Below are positions 1 to 8,267 of a stretch of 14,576 nt of DNA, one piece after another. Source of the stretch: Fragilaria radians. Taxonomy: Eukaryota; Bacillariophyta; Fragilariophyceae; Fragilariales; Fragilariaceae. Position 1 is the stretch's first letter. Each line of letters opens with the position of its first letter. Made by a program: the position numbers and the translations under genes. Below the pieces are notes generated by a model. That model made no database searches and had not been told where the DNA came from. It worked only from the letters and a program-made list of their open reading frames with translations. The stretch lies in assembly GCA_900642245.1 (NCBI GenBank), contig CAAAJI010000334.1, positions 1 through 14,576 of the forward strand, given 5' to 3'.

Positions 1-350
1 AAAGTGTGATCACAGTGCTCTACGGTGAGATATAGAAATTACACAATGATAAATTATAACCTATTTTAGATTCCTTTGTTCTTTAGTCTTGTGTAGTCTT
101 AGAACTTCTCTCATGGAGAACTTCTTGACCCTTCTCAAGAGATGTTCATGAACCCTCTTGAAGAATTAGATCTTGTTCTAAAGCTTCTTCCCAATTGTTT
201 AGACAAGTCTCTTCAACTTGTTCATAATATAAAAGAAGAAGATCATTTAATATCTTTTCAGGACTGTCATATCAATACGGTCAGAATAACTATTACAGAT
301 TCCTAAATAACATACAGGAACCTATCAAGATTTTTGATTGAGGAATCTAC
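1..350. mobile_element. Decayed repeat DNA, probably copia-derived
   Basis: No intact gene is visible. The stretch is AT-rich with stops in all frames. It shares short landmarks in the same order with the right flank: an AAGCTTCTT string near 180 and TTCAGGACT near 258, as at about 14233 and 14272, followed by the well-matched block from 351. This suggests the right-flank homology reaches leftward with many indels. Because the matching right-flank DNA contains integrase-like sequence on the minus strand, this is probably the remnant of the same element, but I cannot read a clear protein motif here. I saw no long terminal repeat or primer-binding site. Confidence 0.4.
5..22 (+). repeat. 18-bp inverted repeat, left copy
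   Basis: TGTGATCACAGTGCTCTA at 5-22 is the exact reverse complement of 14543-14560. Its first ten bases (TGTGATCACA) are themselves palindromic. The match breaks on both sides, with only scattered agreement further in. On the right it lies at the end of the repeat block that begins at 14375, so the left copy is probably a diverged, inverted fragment of the same repeat family rather than a true transposon end. Confidence 0.6.
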
Positions 351-526
351 GTTGTAAATCTAAGATGACAAAGTCTAAATGTTAAGTGTTGAATCTAACA
401 CGTAAGCTAAAGAGACTACGTGGTCAAGGAAACACGTTGCAATTTATTCACAAGAGATATAGGATAAAAGTAACTTTTTAGATCATAATTTTCAATTTGT
501 ATAAACTCTTCGAGCAGCTTAGAGCA
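351..526 (+). repeat. Dispersed direct repeat, left copy
   Basis: This 176-bp block matches 14375-14549 in the same orientation, with roughly 25 to 30 differences by eye. Well-kept landmarks are TGTTAAGTGTTGAATCTAAC, GTGGTCAAGGAAACACGTTG and TTAGATCATAAT. Read on the minus strand, both copies preserve part of one frame (CSKLL, EYIQI or EFIQI, NYDLK), which hints at an originally coding sequence. On the right the block sits directly upstream, in minus-strand sense, of a copia integrase fossil, so it is best explained as part of that retroelement. It is not shown to be an LTR. Confidence 0.75.
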
Positions 527-1499
527 TATAACAGCATGGACATGCTCTGCTTGATTAGTTGTTAGCACAAACTTGTATAGGGCAGCAGTACCTTCGGTGA
601 AAAATGGCTTCCTTCTTTTTGATCAATATCCAATTGAAAAAATTAGCCAAATTTTCTTAATTTCTCTTTCAGAAGGTTAAAGAATAGTCTTTCTTGATTT
701 ATGTGATCAAATCAGATATGGGCTTCAATGTTCTTTCAATTTTCAAGGTTTTTGTTGAATCTTAAGCTTTAGTTGATGCTATCCCGAAAGGAGGAATTGA
801 TTTGCGCTTTTTACATTGAGGCATAATTTGACTAATTGATTCTTAATGCTTGCAAAAAGGCATCTGTTGTTTTCAGTCATTACCTGATTTGACAAGTTTT
901 TAGAGTCTTACACGTTCCTCTATTTATACATTCGTCATAATAGCTTTGTGAAATTATCTTAAAATGTTCTTTTGCACTAATTCCTGAATCCAGGAAATAC
1001 ACTTTGATTTACCAGTTGAGTGATCGTATTCAAGTAATGTAATTGTGTGTACACCAATTTACAACTTTTTCTTTTTTCGGCACTAACCTTGTAGTCAGGA
1101 CTTCTTGTACCTCATCCAAGTGATTGTCGCCACTATGTGGTTGCCGCCTTGTTATACTATTAAATATCCTAAATCAATTAAATTCCGTTAATACTTCGGC
1201 CAACTTTGTATCATATTCACCAGTGCACAGAAAATAGTTGAAAATGCAATATCTTTGGTAGAAAACTCAGGGCTCACGCCTGAATGAGCATCCGATTTAC
1301 AGAGGCATTCAAGTGGATATGAAACCCAGAGGTATAGCAAGGCACTGAGTAATGGAGCTAAATGTGAAAAAAGGATCGATATTGTATCTATATGTTCAGT
1401 TTCTATTTATTTGATTGATTGAGAGGATTGGATAAAATTGAGTTTACGTGTAGTCGCTCTTCCTTCCTTTTTCTCAAGTCTTTGTATCTTTTTAAATTT
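527..1499. other. Gene-free AT-rich stretch, no assignment
   Basis: I find no open reading frame with recognisable content, no RNA gene and no clear terminal repeat in this roughly 970-bp stretch. It lies between retroelement fragments and is probably decayed insert DNA. Near 521-550 there is a short imperfect palindrome (AGAGCAT pairing with ATGCTCT, with AGCATG/CATGCT inside) just beyond the end of the direct-repeat block. Minus-strand translation gives scattered short open runs but nothing I can align to gag, protease or integrase. Confidence 0.4.
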
Positions 1500-1625
1500 T
1501 GGATATTTTTTAATCTTCGTGCATATCTTTTATTTCAAATTCCCGTTTAGAATGCAGTCTCGACATCCATAGACCATGCAATTAAACAAAGTGTTTGAAT
1601 GAGCCAAAGGATGACAATTCTCTTG
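1500..1625 (-). pseudogene. Copia reverse transcriptase fragment
   Basis: Minus-strand translation gives W-S-MDVETAF, stop, TG-I, stop, then K-x-YARR. This follows the Ty1/copia reverse transcriptase landmark 'DVxTAFLxGxLxEEIYM', which carries the first catalytic aspartate (in MDVETAF). Two in-frame stops replace residues of the 'FLNG..L' segment, so it is dead. Canonical order is integrase, reverse transcriptase, RNase H. Here this early RT piece lies downstream, in minus-strand sense, of the RNase H piece at 1715-1900, so it belongs to a second insertion or to a rearranged copy. Confidence 0.7.
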
Positions 1626-1714
1626 AAATCTTGATCAAAGGTTAGCACTTATTGGTGCAGTCTTCTCCGAGGATATGGAAATATTAAAAAACTTCGATAT
1701 TAAATTCCGATTAA

Positions 1715-2095
1715 GTTACAACATATTCTGCTTTGCTGCTTGATAAAGTAATGCGTCTCTGCACCTTGATCTCCAGCAAACACGTACGTCCATGAGTTAA
1801 ATAATGAAACGGGTCTCCAACCCAGTCACTATCACACAAAAAACTTTGAAATTCCAATTGTCATCTTTGATTCTCAATCGAATTTGGAGAAAAACATTCT
1901 TCATGTCCAAAAAAACTTAATGAGCCTCAATAAATCATGGTAAGTCCCAATCGTTGCACCTCCCATACATTTTGGTAACTCTCTAAAAATATTGCAAATT
2001 TCAGGTCTTTAATATTTTGTTAAATAAAGAAATGCCAAGTCTAGAACAATAACGAGTCTGCAAACTCCGTCTAAATGAGCTCCGGTCTAGTTTGA
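1715..2095 (-). pseudogene. Copia RT C-terminus plus RNase H, decayed
   Basis: Reading the minus strand with a few frame changes gives LYLTKY, stop, RPEICNIFRELPKCM, GGAT, YHDLLRLIKF, then SIENQR, DSDWVGDP and RRITLSSSKAEYVV. These match the order of the copia RT end ('Y..RPDI.N.VRELSK.M') followed by RNase H, with its 'SDSDWAGD' and 'SLSSxEAEYVA' landmarks. Several stops and frameshifts rule out function. It follows the integrase fragment at 2250-2412 in the expected order, though with much of RT missing between them, so those two pieces probably come from one internally deleted element. Confidence 0.85.
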
Positions 2096-2249
2096 TAGCT
2101 TTAAGATGTTGGGGTTGCAGGAGTCAAGTAAGTTCTTTCTACACCAACATGAAATGTATTGTACAAATTATTAATTAAGTGCACTTCCAGGATAAATGTA
2201 TTGCAAAACAACATCTTAAATAACTCAACAAATCAAATAGTCCAGGAAA

Positions 2250-2412
2250 ATATCCGCTCAACCTTACCACTACGTTGGGGAGTTCTTGGCCTAGAAATTC
2301 AACTTAATCTCAAAACCCTTCATTCGGCACTCATTATAAAATGATGTGTTCTCACCAGAATCATCACAACTGATAACTTTAACATCAATCCCACCAAAAA
2401 TGCTCCAAACAT
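2250..2412 (-). pseudogene. Copia integrase core fragment
   Basis: Minus-strand translation reads V-K-VISCDDSGENTSFYNECR followed, after a stop and one frame change, by AKNSPT and SGKVERIF. This corresponds to the copia integrase core: 'xxIRCDNxGEN' with the second catalytic aspartate, and 'GTPQQNGxVER' containing the catalytic glutamate region. Stops just after this segment show it is a fossil. The zinc-binding start of integrase is not recognisable upstream (2413-2826). Confidence 0.85.
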
Positions 2413-2826
2413 ATTCAGTATAATCATTTCAGAATTAAAGCATTGGCTGGCACAAGAACACACTGAGAAGAATCATAGCATTTTGTTGCAATATCTCTAA
2501 AAAATCCTTGTTGGTAACCATGCGGTGTATGGAGTGGCACAAACAAGTGTGTAAGTGAATAAGCTACAATTTGGAACGGAGCCCCAATGATAACAAAACG
2601 TAAAATGCAAGAATATGTTATAATTTCAGTTTGACCAAAGTGGGGTGTCGGTCGTGTACTCAAAATTTGGTAGCATACTATGTGGGAATATAAAGGGTAG
2701 GGTTCCTATGGAACATGAGGTCATGGACAATTAAGAAAGTCCCTAGTTCAGAACATAAAATCAATGTAATAAGAAAGGGAAATAAAGATTGCTTTATGGA
2801 GTTTGAGTTTTATGAAAAGAATCCTT
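2413..2826. other. Spacer with no recognised gene
   Basis: This 414-bp gap separates the integrase fossil from the stop codon of the WDR46 gene. A minus-strand open stretch at 2424-2663 lacks an ATG start and matches no family I know. It may be a more decayed part of the retroelement. The bases nearest 2826 should hold the 3' UTR of the WDR46 gene, but I see no convincing polyadenylation signal on that strand. Confidence 0.4.
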
Positions 2827-4662
2827 TCATGAAAAGAATCGTTTCAAAGCAGGAGCTATTGTAGCTGGGACATCCGATGGTTGTTTCTCCACATTACTTT
2901 TTTTGACAATGGAGGAGTTTAGACGCGTGGCAGTTGCTTGATCAATAACATTTTTCTGTGCTCTTCGTCGTAGTTGACTTTGAATCTTACTACGACCACG
3001 CTTCTTGGTAGGACGTGCCTTGACAGGCTTGGATTTGGCATTTTGTTCATTCTCAGCCCTAATGTCCTCGGCCTGTTCTCGTCGAAGATGTGGATCGTTC
3101 GCTTCCACAGTTGCCACAACGTCAGGATCCAGAGATATCATTTCAGGAGACAACTTATCCAAAAGTGCTCGAACTTCGGCCTCACGAGTTTGAATACGAT
3201 CACTAAATGGGTTTGTATTGTATTCACCGGAATCCAAATTGGGTTCACCAGATCCAGGTATTACAATGGATGATATACCCTTCGAATGACCAATCCCGCA
3301 GACATCCTCAAAGGGTCGGAATCGGAGAGTGGATACTTGACAAGCCGGCATTGAGTGAGTCATGTAAGGCTCCTTGTGTTTCTGATGACAATCTTTCCAG
3401 AATGTTGCATGGCAACCGTGGCCAATACCCAAGATGCCACGTTGAGAAATATCTAAACTAGTTGGAATACCACCAATACAATAGTAGGAACATAATTCCT
3501 TGTACATGCGCATATCCCATAGTCTGACTTGTTTATCGGCAGCACCCGTTACCATTGTGTGCCCGTCTACAGCCAAGGATGTGATAGCAGCACCCTTGTG
3601 ACAGAGAATCTTGACAAGATACGTGGAGGACGCTGGGGACCATAACGTGACTGTTCCATTTTTATGTCCTGCATGGACGACAGCCGAATGAGGATTGTGT
3701 CGCAAGACCGACGACGGTCCCAACAGTGAGGCATGACGGGATACTACTTGTCCTGTACTAGTATCTTGATATATCAACCGACCAGTCCTACCTAAACTAG
3801 CCAATAACCAATGATGAGGCAAATACGTGAGAGCAAATGGATCATGATGTTCATCCAACCGATGTACTTCAGCTCCAGTATTATCATAAATATACACATG
3901 ATTTGTTTGTGCGACTGCCAGAAGACTGGGATTGTGTAAAAAGCAGGCATCTCGGAGTGTCTGTCCCGGCAAATGAAATTCCGTCACCAAGGCTTGGGTA
4001 TGCTGATCAAAGAGTGCAACATGACTGTTGGATCCGGTGAGTAATCCAGCACGTCCAGAACGATCGTAATGAAATCGATAGGGAGCATAGGAGGGTAAAT
4101 GGAGATTATAGATATGACGTCCCGTCTGTTCATCTAAATGATGATGTTTCAATTGTACCTGTGTCAATCGTGCCGTGTGTTCCAAATCATGTTCGGCTTC
4201 GACCAATCCTGGAGTTTCCAAAGATAGAATCGCTTGTGCGTCCGTGGCAGCGACAGCTGCTTCCAAGCGTTGTAAGTTACGTTTTTGAATGAATAATTGT
4301 GACTTTTTGGGTAATCTTTGACGACGTTCCAAGGCACGCTTTTGTGGGTCGGTAAAGGATTCCGAGTACTTTGGATCGGCATCCATCTTTTGCAATATCT
4401 TTTTTCGTTGATGAGCTTCATGAGCATGAGGGCCGTCCATGTGCTTTTGAATAGTAATCCATTCCTTTTCGGTACGTTGTTCCTCCAAGATGGCCTTGGT
4501 TTCTGCTACAATCGAGTGGGTTGTAACATTCCCACGTGCAATCGACAGGGATCCATTGGGGTCGGAAGATGATTTCCGTCGTTTTGATTTATTGGAACGA
4601 TCATTTTCTTGTATCTTTTTGTTTTCTGTGGTAATTGCGACTTTGCTTTTTTCCTTCGTCAT
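2827..4662 (-). CDS. WDR46: WDR46/Utp7 (BING4) ribosome-biogenesis WD40 protein
   Basis: The predicted 611-residue nucleolar protein is a component of the small-subunit processome, which matures 18S rRNA (family knowledge). Visible here are a lysine/arginine-rich start, a conserved helix region before the propeller, and WD-type repeats over about residues 188-421, including FLHNPSLLAVAQ, VYIYDN, NGTVTLWSP and a QVRLWD strand. A BING4 C-terminal segment at about 428-507 carries FRPFEDVCGIGHSKG, VIPGSGEPN and NPF, which is close to diagnostic for this family. The tail is basic (KKRGRSK, RRRAQK) and ends in ALKRFFS, like the 'ALDRFVR' end of homologues. Length fits the family. I chose the ATG at 4662, because the frame extends four codons further only with a TTG. 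No intron is apparent. It is divergent from the YbaK-like gene, with 214 bp between the two ATGs. Confidence 0.95.
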   Translation of the reverse strand: MTKEKSKVAITTENKKIQENDRSNKSKRRKSSSDPNGSLSIARGNVTTHSIVAETKAILEEQRTEKEWITIQKHMDGPHAHEAHQRKKILQKMDADPKYSESFTDPQKRALERRQRLPKKSQLFIQKRNLQRLEAAVAATDAQAILSLETPGLVEAEHDLEHTARLTQVQLKHHHLDEQTGRHIYNLHLPSYAPYRFHYDRSGRAGLLTGSNSHVALFDQHTQALVTEFHLPGQTLRDACFLHNPSLLAVAQTNHVYIYDNTGAEVHRLDEHHDPFALTYLPHHWLLASLGRTGRLIYQDTSTGQVVSRHASLLGPSSVLRHNPHSAVVHAGHKNGTVTLWSPASSTYLVKILCHKGAAITSLAVDGHTMVTGAADKQVRLWDMRMYKELCSYYCIGGIPTSLDISQRGILGIGHGCHATFWKDCHQKHKEPYMTHSMPACQVSTLRFRPFEDVCGIGHSKGISSIVIPGSGEPNLDSGEYNTNPFSDRIQTREAEVRALLDKLSPEMISLDPDVVATVEANDPHLRREQAEDIRAENEQNAKSKPVKARPTKKRGRSKIQSQLRRRAQKNVIDQATATRLNSSIVKKSNVEKQPSDVPATIAPALKRFFS

Positions 4663-4876
4663 GTTTGTCAACAAAAATGTATTGTTTTCAAACTTTGAAG
4701 ATTGATTTGGTTGGTGAAAACTATTGATACGGGTGCAGGTCAGGCAAAATCGAGTAATTCATCCCACTGTGCTGACCATCAACAGTAGGTAAGTAACTTG
4801 GTATTTAGTTGAGTGTTAGTACTTTCTACAAACTACAAACCTCGGTATATTCATTCTACCAAAACAACTACACACC
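4663..4876. promoter_or_regulatory. Shared divergent upstream region
   Basis: The 214-bp spacer separates the start codons of two outward-facing genes and must hold both 5' UTRs and promoters. I see no convincing TATA box or other defined motif. Its role is inferred from gene arrangement only. Confidence 0.4.
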
Positions 4877-5812
4877 ATGAATCCAACGACTGTGATTCCC
4901 CAGGATGATGATTTTCCCAAGAAACAAGAAGAGAACAATGATGATATATCATTATGGATATCTCAAATGTCTCAACGTTTGGAAAAATTAGAACGACAAC
5001 GTTGGCAACCCAACAAGCAAAATGATACGGTCCAACGTAGTGTGGTAGTAGTAATTCCGAATGTACCAACCAAGGAAGAAAACGAAACGAATCCTCCTCC
5101 TACCAAACAACAACAAGAAACAGTGGATGATCAGTATTACTATAATTATGATTGCGATGGTATTCACCGTGCTAGAGCTGCTGCCGAACGATTATGTTGT
5201 TATTCTGCTCAATGGATATGGGTACCATCCAATTATTATCATCTATCCTTACAGGAACGTGCACAATTATTGGGATTATCCTCCACAGCACATTTATGTA
5301 AATCCTTATTGTTGGAAACAACTGTAAAAGTGAAAACGACAATTACAATGGATACGAAACGTAATGACAATAACAAGGAATGTAAAACAAAACAATTTGT
5401 TTTGGTAATTTTACAATATGATTCAACCTTGACAGTAGGAAGTCTTTCCGTGTCATTGCAACGACACATGGAAAAGCAACAACAAAAACAACAACAAGAT
5501 GAAACATCATCATCATTAATATATTCCGATGATTGGAGATTGGCATCTGCCATGGATAATGCTCGATTGACTGGATATGGTCATAATGCCATATCCCCTT
5601 TGGGTATGATACTGGAATCCGAAGTCATGGTTGTTATTTCATCTGAAATTGTAGCATTACCCACACAAAATACATCTCCCTTTGTAGTTTTGGGTGGTGG
5701 TCATGAACATGTCAAACTTCGAATCTCCATTCCTGAATTGTGTCATGCTACCAAGGCGATTGTTGCACCAGTGTCTCGACCAAGGAATCAAGGAGAAGTA
5801 ATCGAAGATTAA
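4877..5812 (+). CDS. YbaK/EbsC-type aminoacyl-tRNA deacylase
   Basis: This 311-residue protein carries a YbaK / aminoacyl-tRNA-synthetase-associated domain over about residues 95-303. In bacteria the family hydrolyses mischarged tRNAs, for example Cys-tRNA(Pro); plant proteins of similar layout exist but are less well characterised. Seen here are VPSNYYHLSLQERAQLLG (117-133), then STAHLCKSLLLE with the conserved lysine K142, the TGYGHNAISPLGM loop (232-244) equivalent to bacterial 'TGY.PGGVSPFG', and VLGGGHEHVKLRIS (271-284) equivalent to 'GaG..g.Klrls'. The N-terminus has a short predicted coiled coil (about 24-44, QRLEKLERQRW) and a Gln/Asn-rich linker. Another Gln-rich insert (200-207) separates two core strands. 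There is no targeting peptide, so it is probably cytosolic. The stop is followed by a TA run, and the gene converges on its right neighbour. tRNA substrate cannot be assigned. Confidence 0.85.
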   Translation: MNPTTVIPQDDDFPKKQEENNDDISLWISQMSQRLEKLERQRWQPNKQNDTVQRSVVVVIPNVPTKEENETNPPPTKQQQETVDDQYYYNYDCDGIHRARAAAERLCCYSAQWIWVPSNYYHLSLQERAQLLGLSSTAHLCKSLLLETTVKVKTTITMDTKRNDNNKECKTKQFVLVILQYDSTLTVGSLSVSLQRHMEKQQQKQQQDETSSSLIYSDDWRLASAMDNARLTGYGHNAISPLGMILESEVMVVISSEIVALPTQNTSPFVVLGGGHEHVKLRISIPELCHATKAIVAPVSRPRNQGEVIED

Positions 5813-5817
5813 GTACA

Positions 5818-5835
5818 ATATATATATATATATAT
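5818..5835. repeat. (AT)9 dinucleotide run
   Basis: An uninterrupted alternating AT tract lies six bases after the YbaK-like stop codon, inside the 155-bp convergent spacer 5813-5967. It probably falls in the 3' UTR. A second short ATATATA occurs near 5918. Confidence 0.9.
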
Positions 5836-5967
5836 TTGATTGTGTAGTAGAAACGACAAACATTATACTTCAACGAATACTAACTAAATTGTGATTTTTT
5901 TTCAAAATGTTTGTACTATATATAGATTGATCACGTTCCAAAAGGTGAAATGTAGCATACTCGCAAG

Positions 5968-6939
5968 TCACCGATTCGTCACAGCCACCGCCGCTTGTGT
6001 TGGTCGTGATATATGTCCTCCTAAATATTGTGGCAATCCATCCGATTGATACAATCCTCTAGGAATACTGGATGGTTGACTTCGATTTCCAATCATGGTG
6101 GTACCATTGCCATCATCTGTCGGTGGCATTGTGGTTGTAGCTGCCACATCGGCAACGGTTGGATAATAATCAGATTTCCCCGTCATACCGGGTGGTTGCG
6201 ATCGAGCGTTGGCCACCACAAAGTCACGAACTTTAATGTAACCAATGATACTGCAGTAGGCAGCACTGAGACCTGTAATTGACATGGATACCACCCAAAG
6301 TGCATACAACAGCCGTGATCCACACCATTTCGTGTCGACATCATCATCGTCCATATCTTCCTCATTCTCCAGATTGGAACAATTTCCAACGACAAATATA
6401 GATAACCATGTGAATAACAAACAAATGACAATACTAAGTTTCCATGGTCCACCCCTAGGACGCATACTTTGATAGCCATTTGGATATACATATTTGAGTG
6501 GTGCTCCTACATAGGCATCGCCATACCATTCTTCATACGTAGCATCAGCAGGAATGCGAACCATGTAATGTGATTTGATGGAAGAATTGTGTTGGTGTTG
6601 ATGTTGCTGTTGATGATGATGTGCATGATAATCAAAATCATCATCATCGTCATCATCCTCATCATTATCATCATCCTGATGATGAGATCCATAAAATGGT
6701 GATTGTGGTGGTTGTCGCATACCATCCTCCGAACGAACTTCATTGGATAATTCAGGAATGGGTGACATGGATTGTGGACGTTTAAAAGGGTTTTTATCCC
6801 AGGGTTGTTGTTCGGGTAGTTGTGGTTGTGGTTGTACTGTTTGATGATATTCAAATAAGGCATATTCATAATTGCTAGTGGCCGTAGCGATTCGTTTGGG
6901 AGTCGAAGAGTTTTTTTTCTTGGGTAACATACGTTTCAT
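5968..6939 (-). CDS. Two-helix acidic membrane protein, unknown
   Basis: I do not recognise this 323-residue protein. The N-terminal half is hydrophilic: a basic start (MKRMLPKKK), Pro/Gln stretches, and a striking low-complexity segment at about 88-118 made of Asp/Glu followed by His/Gln, encoded by GAT and CAT/CAA repeats. A conserved-looking block follows (about 124-164: YMVRIPADATYEEWYG, GAPLKYVYPNGYQS). Two hydrophobic helices lie at about 166-185 and 210-235, joined by an acidic loop containing Cys187 and Cys206. The C-terminal 85 residues are Ser/Thr/Pro-rich. There is no N-terminal signal peptide. The ATG at 6939 is the first in frame, with a second Met at residue 4. The layout suggests a lineage-specific membrane protein with two long non-membrane tails. 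It diverges from the next gene across 535 bp. Confidence 0.75.
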   Translation of the reverse strand: MKRMLPKKKNSSTPKRIATATSNYEYALFEYHQTVQPQPQLPEQQPWDKNPFKRPQSMSPIPELSNEVRSEDGMRQPPQSPFYGSHHQDDDNDEDDDDDDDFDYHAHHHQQQHQHQHNSSIKSHYMVRIPADATYEEWYGDAYVGAPLKYVYPNGYQSMRPRGGPWKLSIVICLLFTWLSIFVVGNCSNLENEEDMDDDDVDTKWCGSRLLYALWVVSMSITGLSAAYCSIIGYIKVRDFVVANARSQPPGMTGKSDYYPTVADVAATTTMPPTDDGNGTTMIGNRSQPSSIPRGLYQSDGLPQYLGGHISRPTQAAVAVTNR

Positions 6940-7104
6940 AGTGTATGATTGAGAGGAGATAACTTTGGATTGGTGTTTCCAATACGGTATCCTTTGAATT
7001 CTGGCCTAAAAAATGCCCCTTCTTAACAATCTCTCCGAACAAATTAAGTAACAGGCGACAATCCAAATCTCTTTGGAATCCACTCTATGTACAGATATTA
7101 TGTG

Positions 7105-7184
7105 ATGCTGTTGTTGTTGATGATGTTGATAATGTTGATAATGTTGATGATGATGATAATGATGATGGTAATGTTGGTGAAATG
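7105..7184. repeat. Imperfect GTT/GAT trinucleotide repeat
   Basis: TTG, ATG and ATA triplets alternate over about 80 bp (GTTGTTGTTGATGATGTTG and onward). It is non-coding by context, lying upstream of both neighbouring start codons, and gives spurious His/Gln or Met/Leu runs in translation. Confidence 0.85.
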
Positions 7185-7347
7185 GGTTGTGGAGGAATTG
7201 TGTAAATATACAATTCAATTCGTTACGAGTAAAAATGACACAAGTGCTTTTCAACGCTTAGTTTGGGAAACGTTACGGAAGGGAACAGAAGGACAAGTAA
7301 AGTAAACGTATAGGGAGCACTCGCCAGATTTTTCGCTATACTATTGG

Positions 7348-7382
<35 letters not shown>

Positions 7383-7398
7383 TTACTATTACTACTAC
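7348..7398. repeat. TAC trinucleotide microsatellite
   Basis: Eleven perfect TAC units (7348-7380) are followed by interrupted TAT/TAC units to 7398. The tract ends about 75 bp before the chosen ATG of the small two-exon gene, so it lies in that gene's promoter or 5' UTR and is likely length-variable. Confidence 0.9.
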
Positions 7399-7474
7399 TG
7401 TGAATATACTTGGAAGATATTTCCCCCCCTTCGTATATTGTGGCTGGTTTTTCTTCTTCATCCTCATCATCATC

Positions 7475-8128
7475 ATGTTGTTTTCTTCCGTTTCTACTCT
7501 CTCACGTTCTCGATCCTTGTTGTTACGTTGTTGTTACAACCAAACCAATGTACTTGGAACTACTGTTAAATCTACCATTGTCGTCCCCCGACGTACCATG
7601 GCAAGTGGACATCATTCTCCCAAACCAGAATGGACGGGTATTGATAAGGTAGTACGGTCCTATTTCCCAGAGGATTATCAACGTACGTAACAGTATGTAG
7701 AAGGTGGTTGGTTATTTTTTCAACAACCCCCCCAACCATAATTTCGTTGTTATTTATTTCGTGTTGTGCATCTCACCCACCATCTTGATTGTCTCTTTTC
7801 TACTTCTTGTTCTACACTGCTTTACACTCATGTGAAACAACATATTCACTCTATTCGATTATTTTGAAACATTCCATCCAATCCATCCATCTATCGTTCT
7901 CCAGTTGCAATGGCCATTGTGGGAGGGTATGCATCCTTGTATGTGGTAGTAAGGGTTGTCATGTATTTCACGGGTGGAAAGAAATCCGAAATTGAGGCAG
8001 CTCCTGTCGTTGTTTCCTCTTCGGCTATTCCTTCGATTGAATCTCCAGAATTTTCCACCTATTTGGAAAGTGATGCCTTTCTTACGCTTTTGAATTCTGA
8101 GGAACAGTTGACGGCACTTCTCAAGTAG
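7475..8128 (+). CDS. Small two-exon, probably mitochondrial membrane protein
   Basis: The product is a predicted 143-residue protein from exons 7475-7682 and 7905-8128. Splicing at GTACGT (7683) and CCAG (ending 7904) joins ...FPEDYQ to LAMAIVGGYASLY..., and gives an uninterrupted hydrophobic helix. The first ~41 residues are rich in Ser, Arg and Leu with no acidic residue (LSRSRSLLLR, VVPRRT), as expected for a mitochondrial presequence. The mature part has PEWTGIDKVVRSYFPEDYQ, one membrane helix (about 70-90), a Gly-Lys-Lys boundary, then an acidic tail with SPEFSTYLESDAFLTLLNSEEQ. I do not recognise the family. Size and topology resemble small accessory subunits of inner-membrane complexes, but that is only a guess. 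The first ATG in the frame was chosen; MASGHHS at residue 42 is an alternative start. It converges on the dioxygenase gene. Confidence 0.75.
7683..7904 (+). other. Intron, phase 1, about 222 bp
   Basis: The donor is GTACGT and the acceptor is CTCCAG. The upstream frame stops shortly after the donor, and the downstream frame is open only from just before the acceptor. Joining the two completes a Leu codon (C|TT) and restores a continuous protein. The intron is pyrimidine-rich before the acceptor. A donor four bases later (GTAACA) would break the frame. Confidence 0.8.
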
Positions 8129-8267
8129 AGGATTATGATTGGATTGGAACAAGAGTAGTATGACAATATGTTTCGAAACGATAATGTATGGTAAACTATC
8201 TAACATATCCTAGTGATTTACTTCCTACTGCTGTTGAACGAATCGTAAATATGATAGTCTGTTGTCC

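Larger units (their letters stand above)
6940..7474. promoter_or_regulatory. Divergent upstream region rich in simple repeats
   Basis: This 535-bp gap lies between the ATGs of the membrane-protein gene (-) and the small two-exon gene (+). It contains a GTT/GAT-type imperfect repeat (about 7105-7184) and a pure TAC repeat (7348-7380). Open frames across it on both strands are low-complexity artefacts of those repeats. Both promoters and 5' UTRs should be here; no specific motif is recognised. Confidence 0.45.

Noticed and set aside
2424..2663. 79-codon open stretch on the minus strand next to the integrase fossil
   Set aside because: It has no ATG start, no recognisable domain, and cannot be aligned by eye to the copia polyprotein. 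It may be retroelement debris.
7006..7305. His/Gln-rich and Met/Leu-rich open frames on both strands
   Set aside because: They are direct products of the GTT/GAT repeat and lie in the divergent upstream region.
7400..7474. In-frame extension upstream of the small two-exon gene
   Set aside because: It opens with GTG and contains no ATG before 7475; it is hydrophobic and partly coded by simple repeats.
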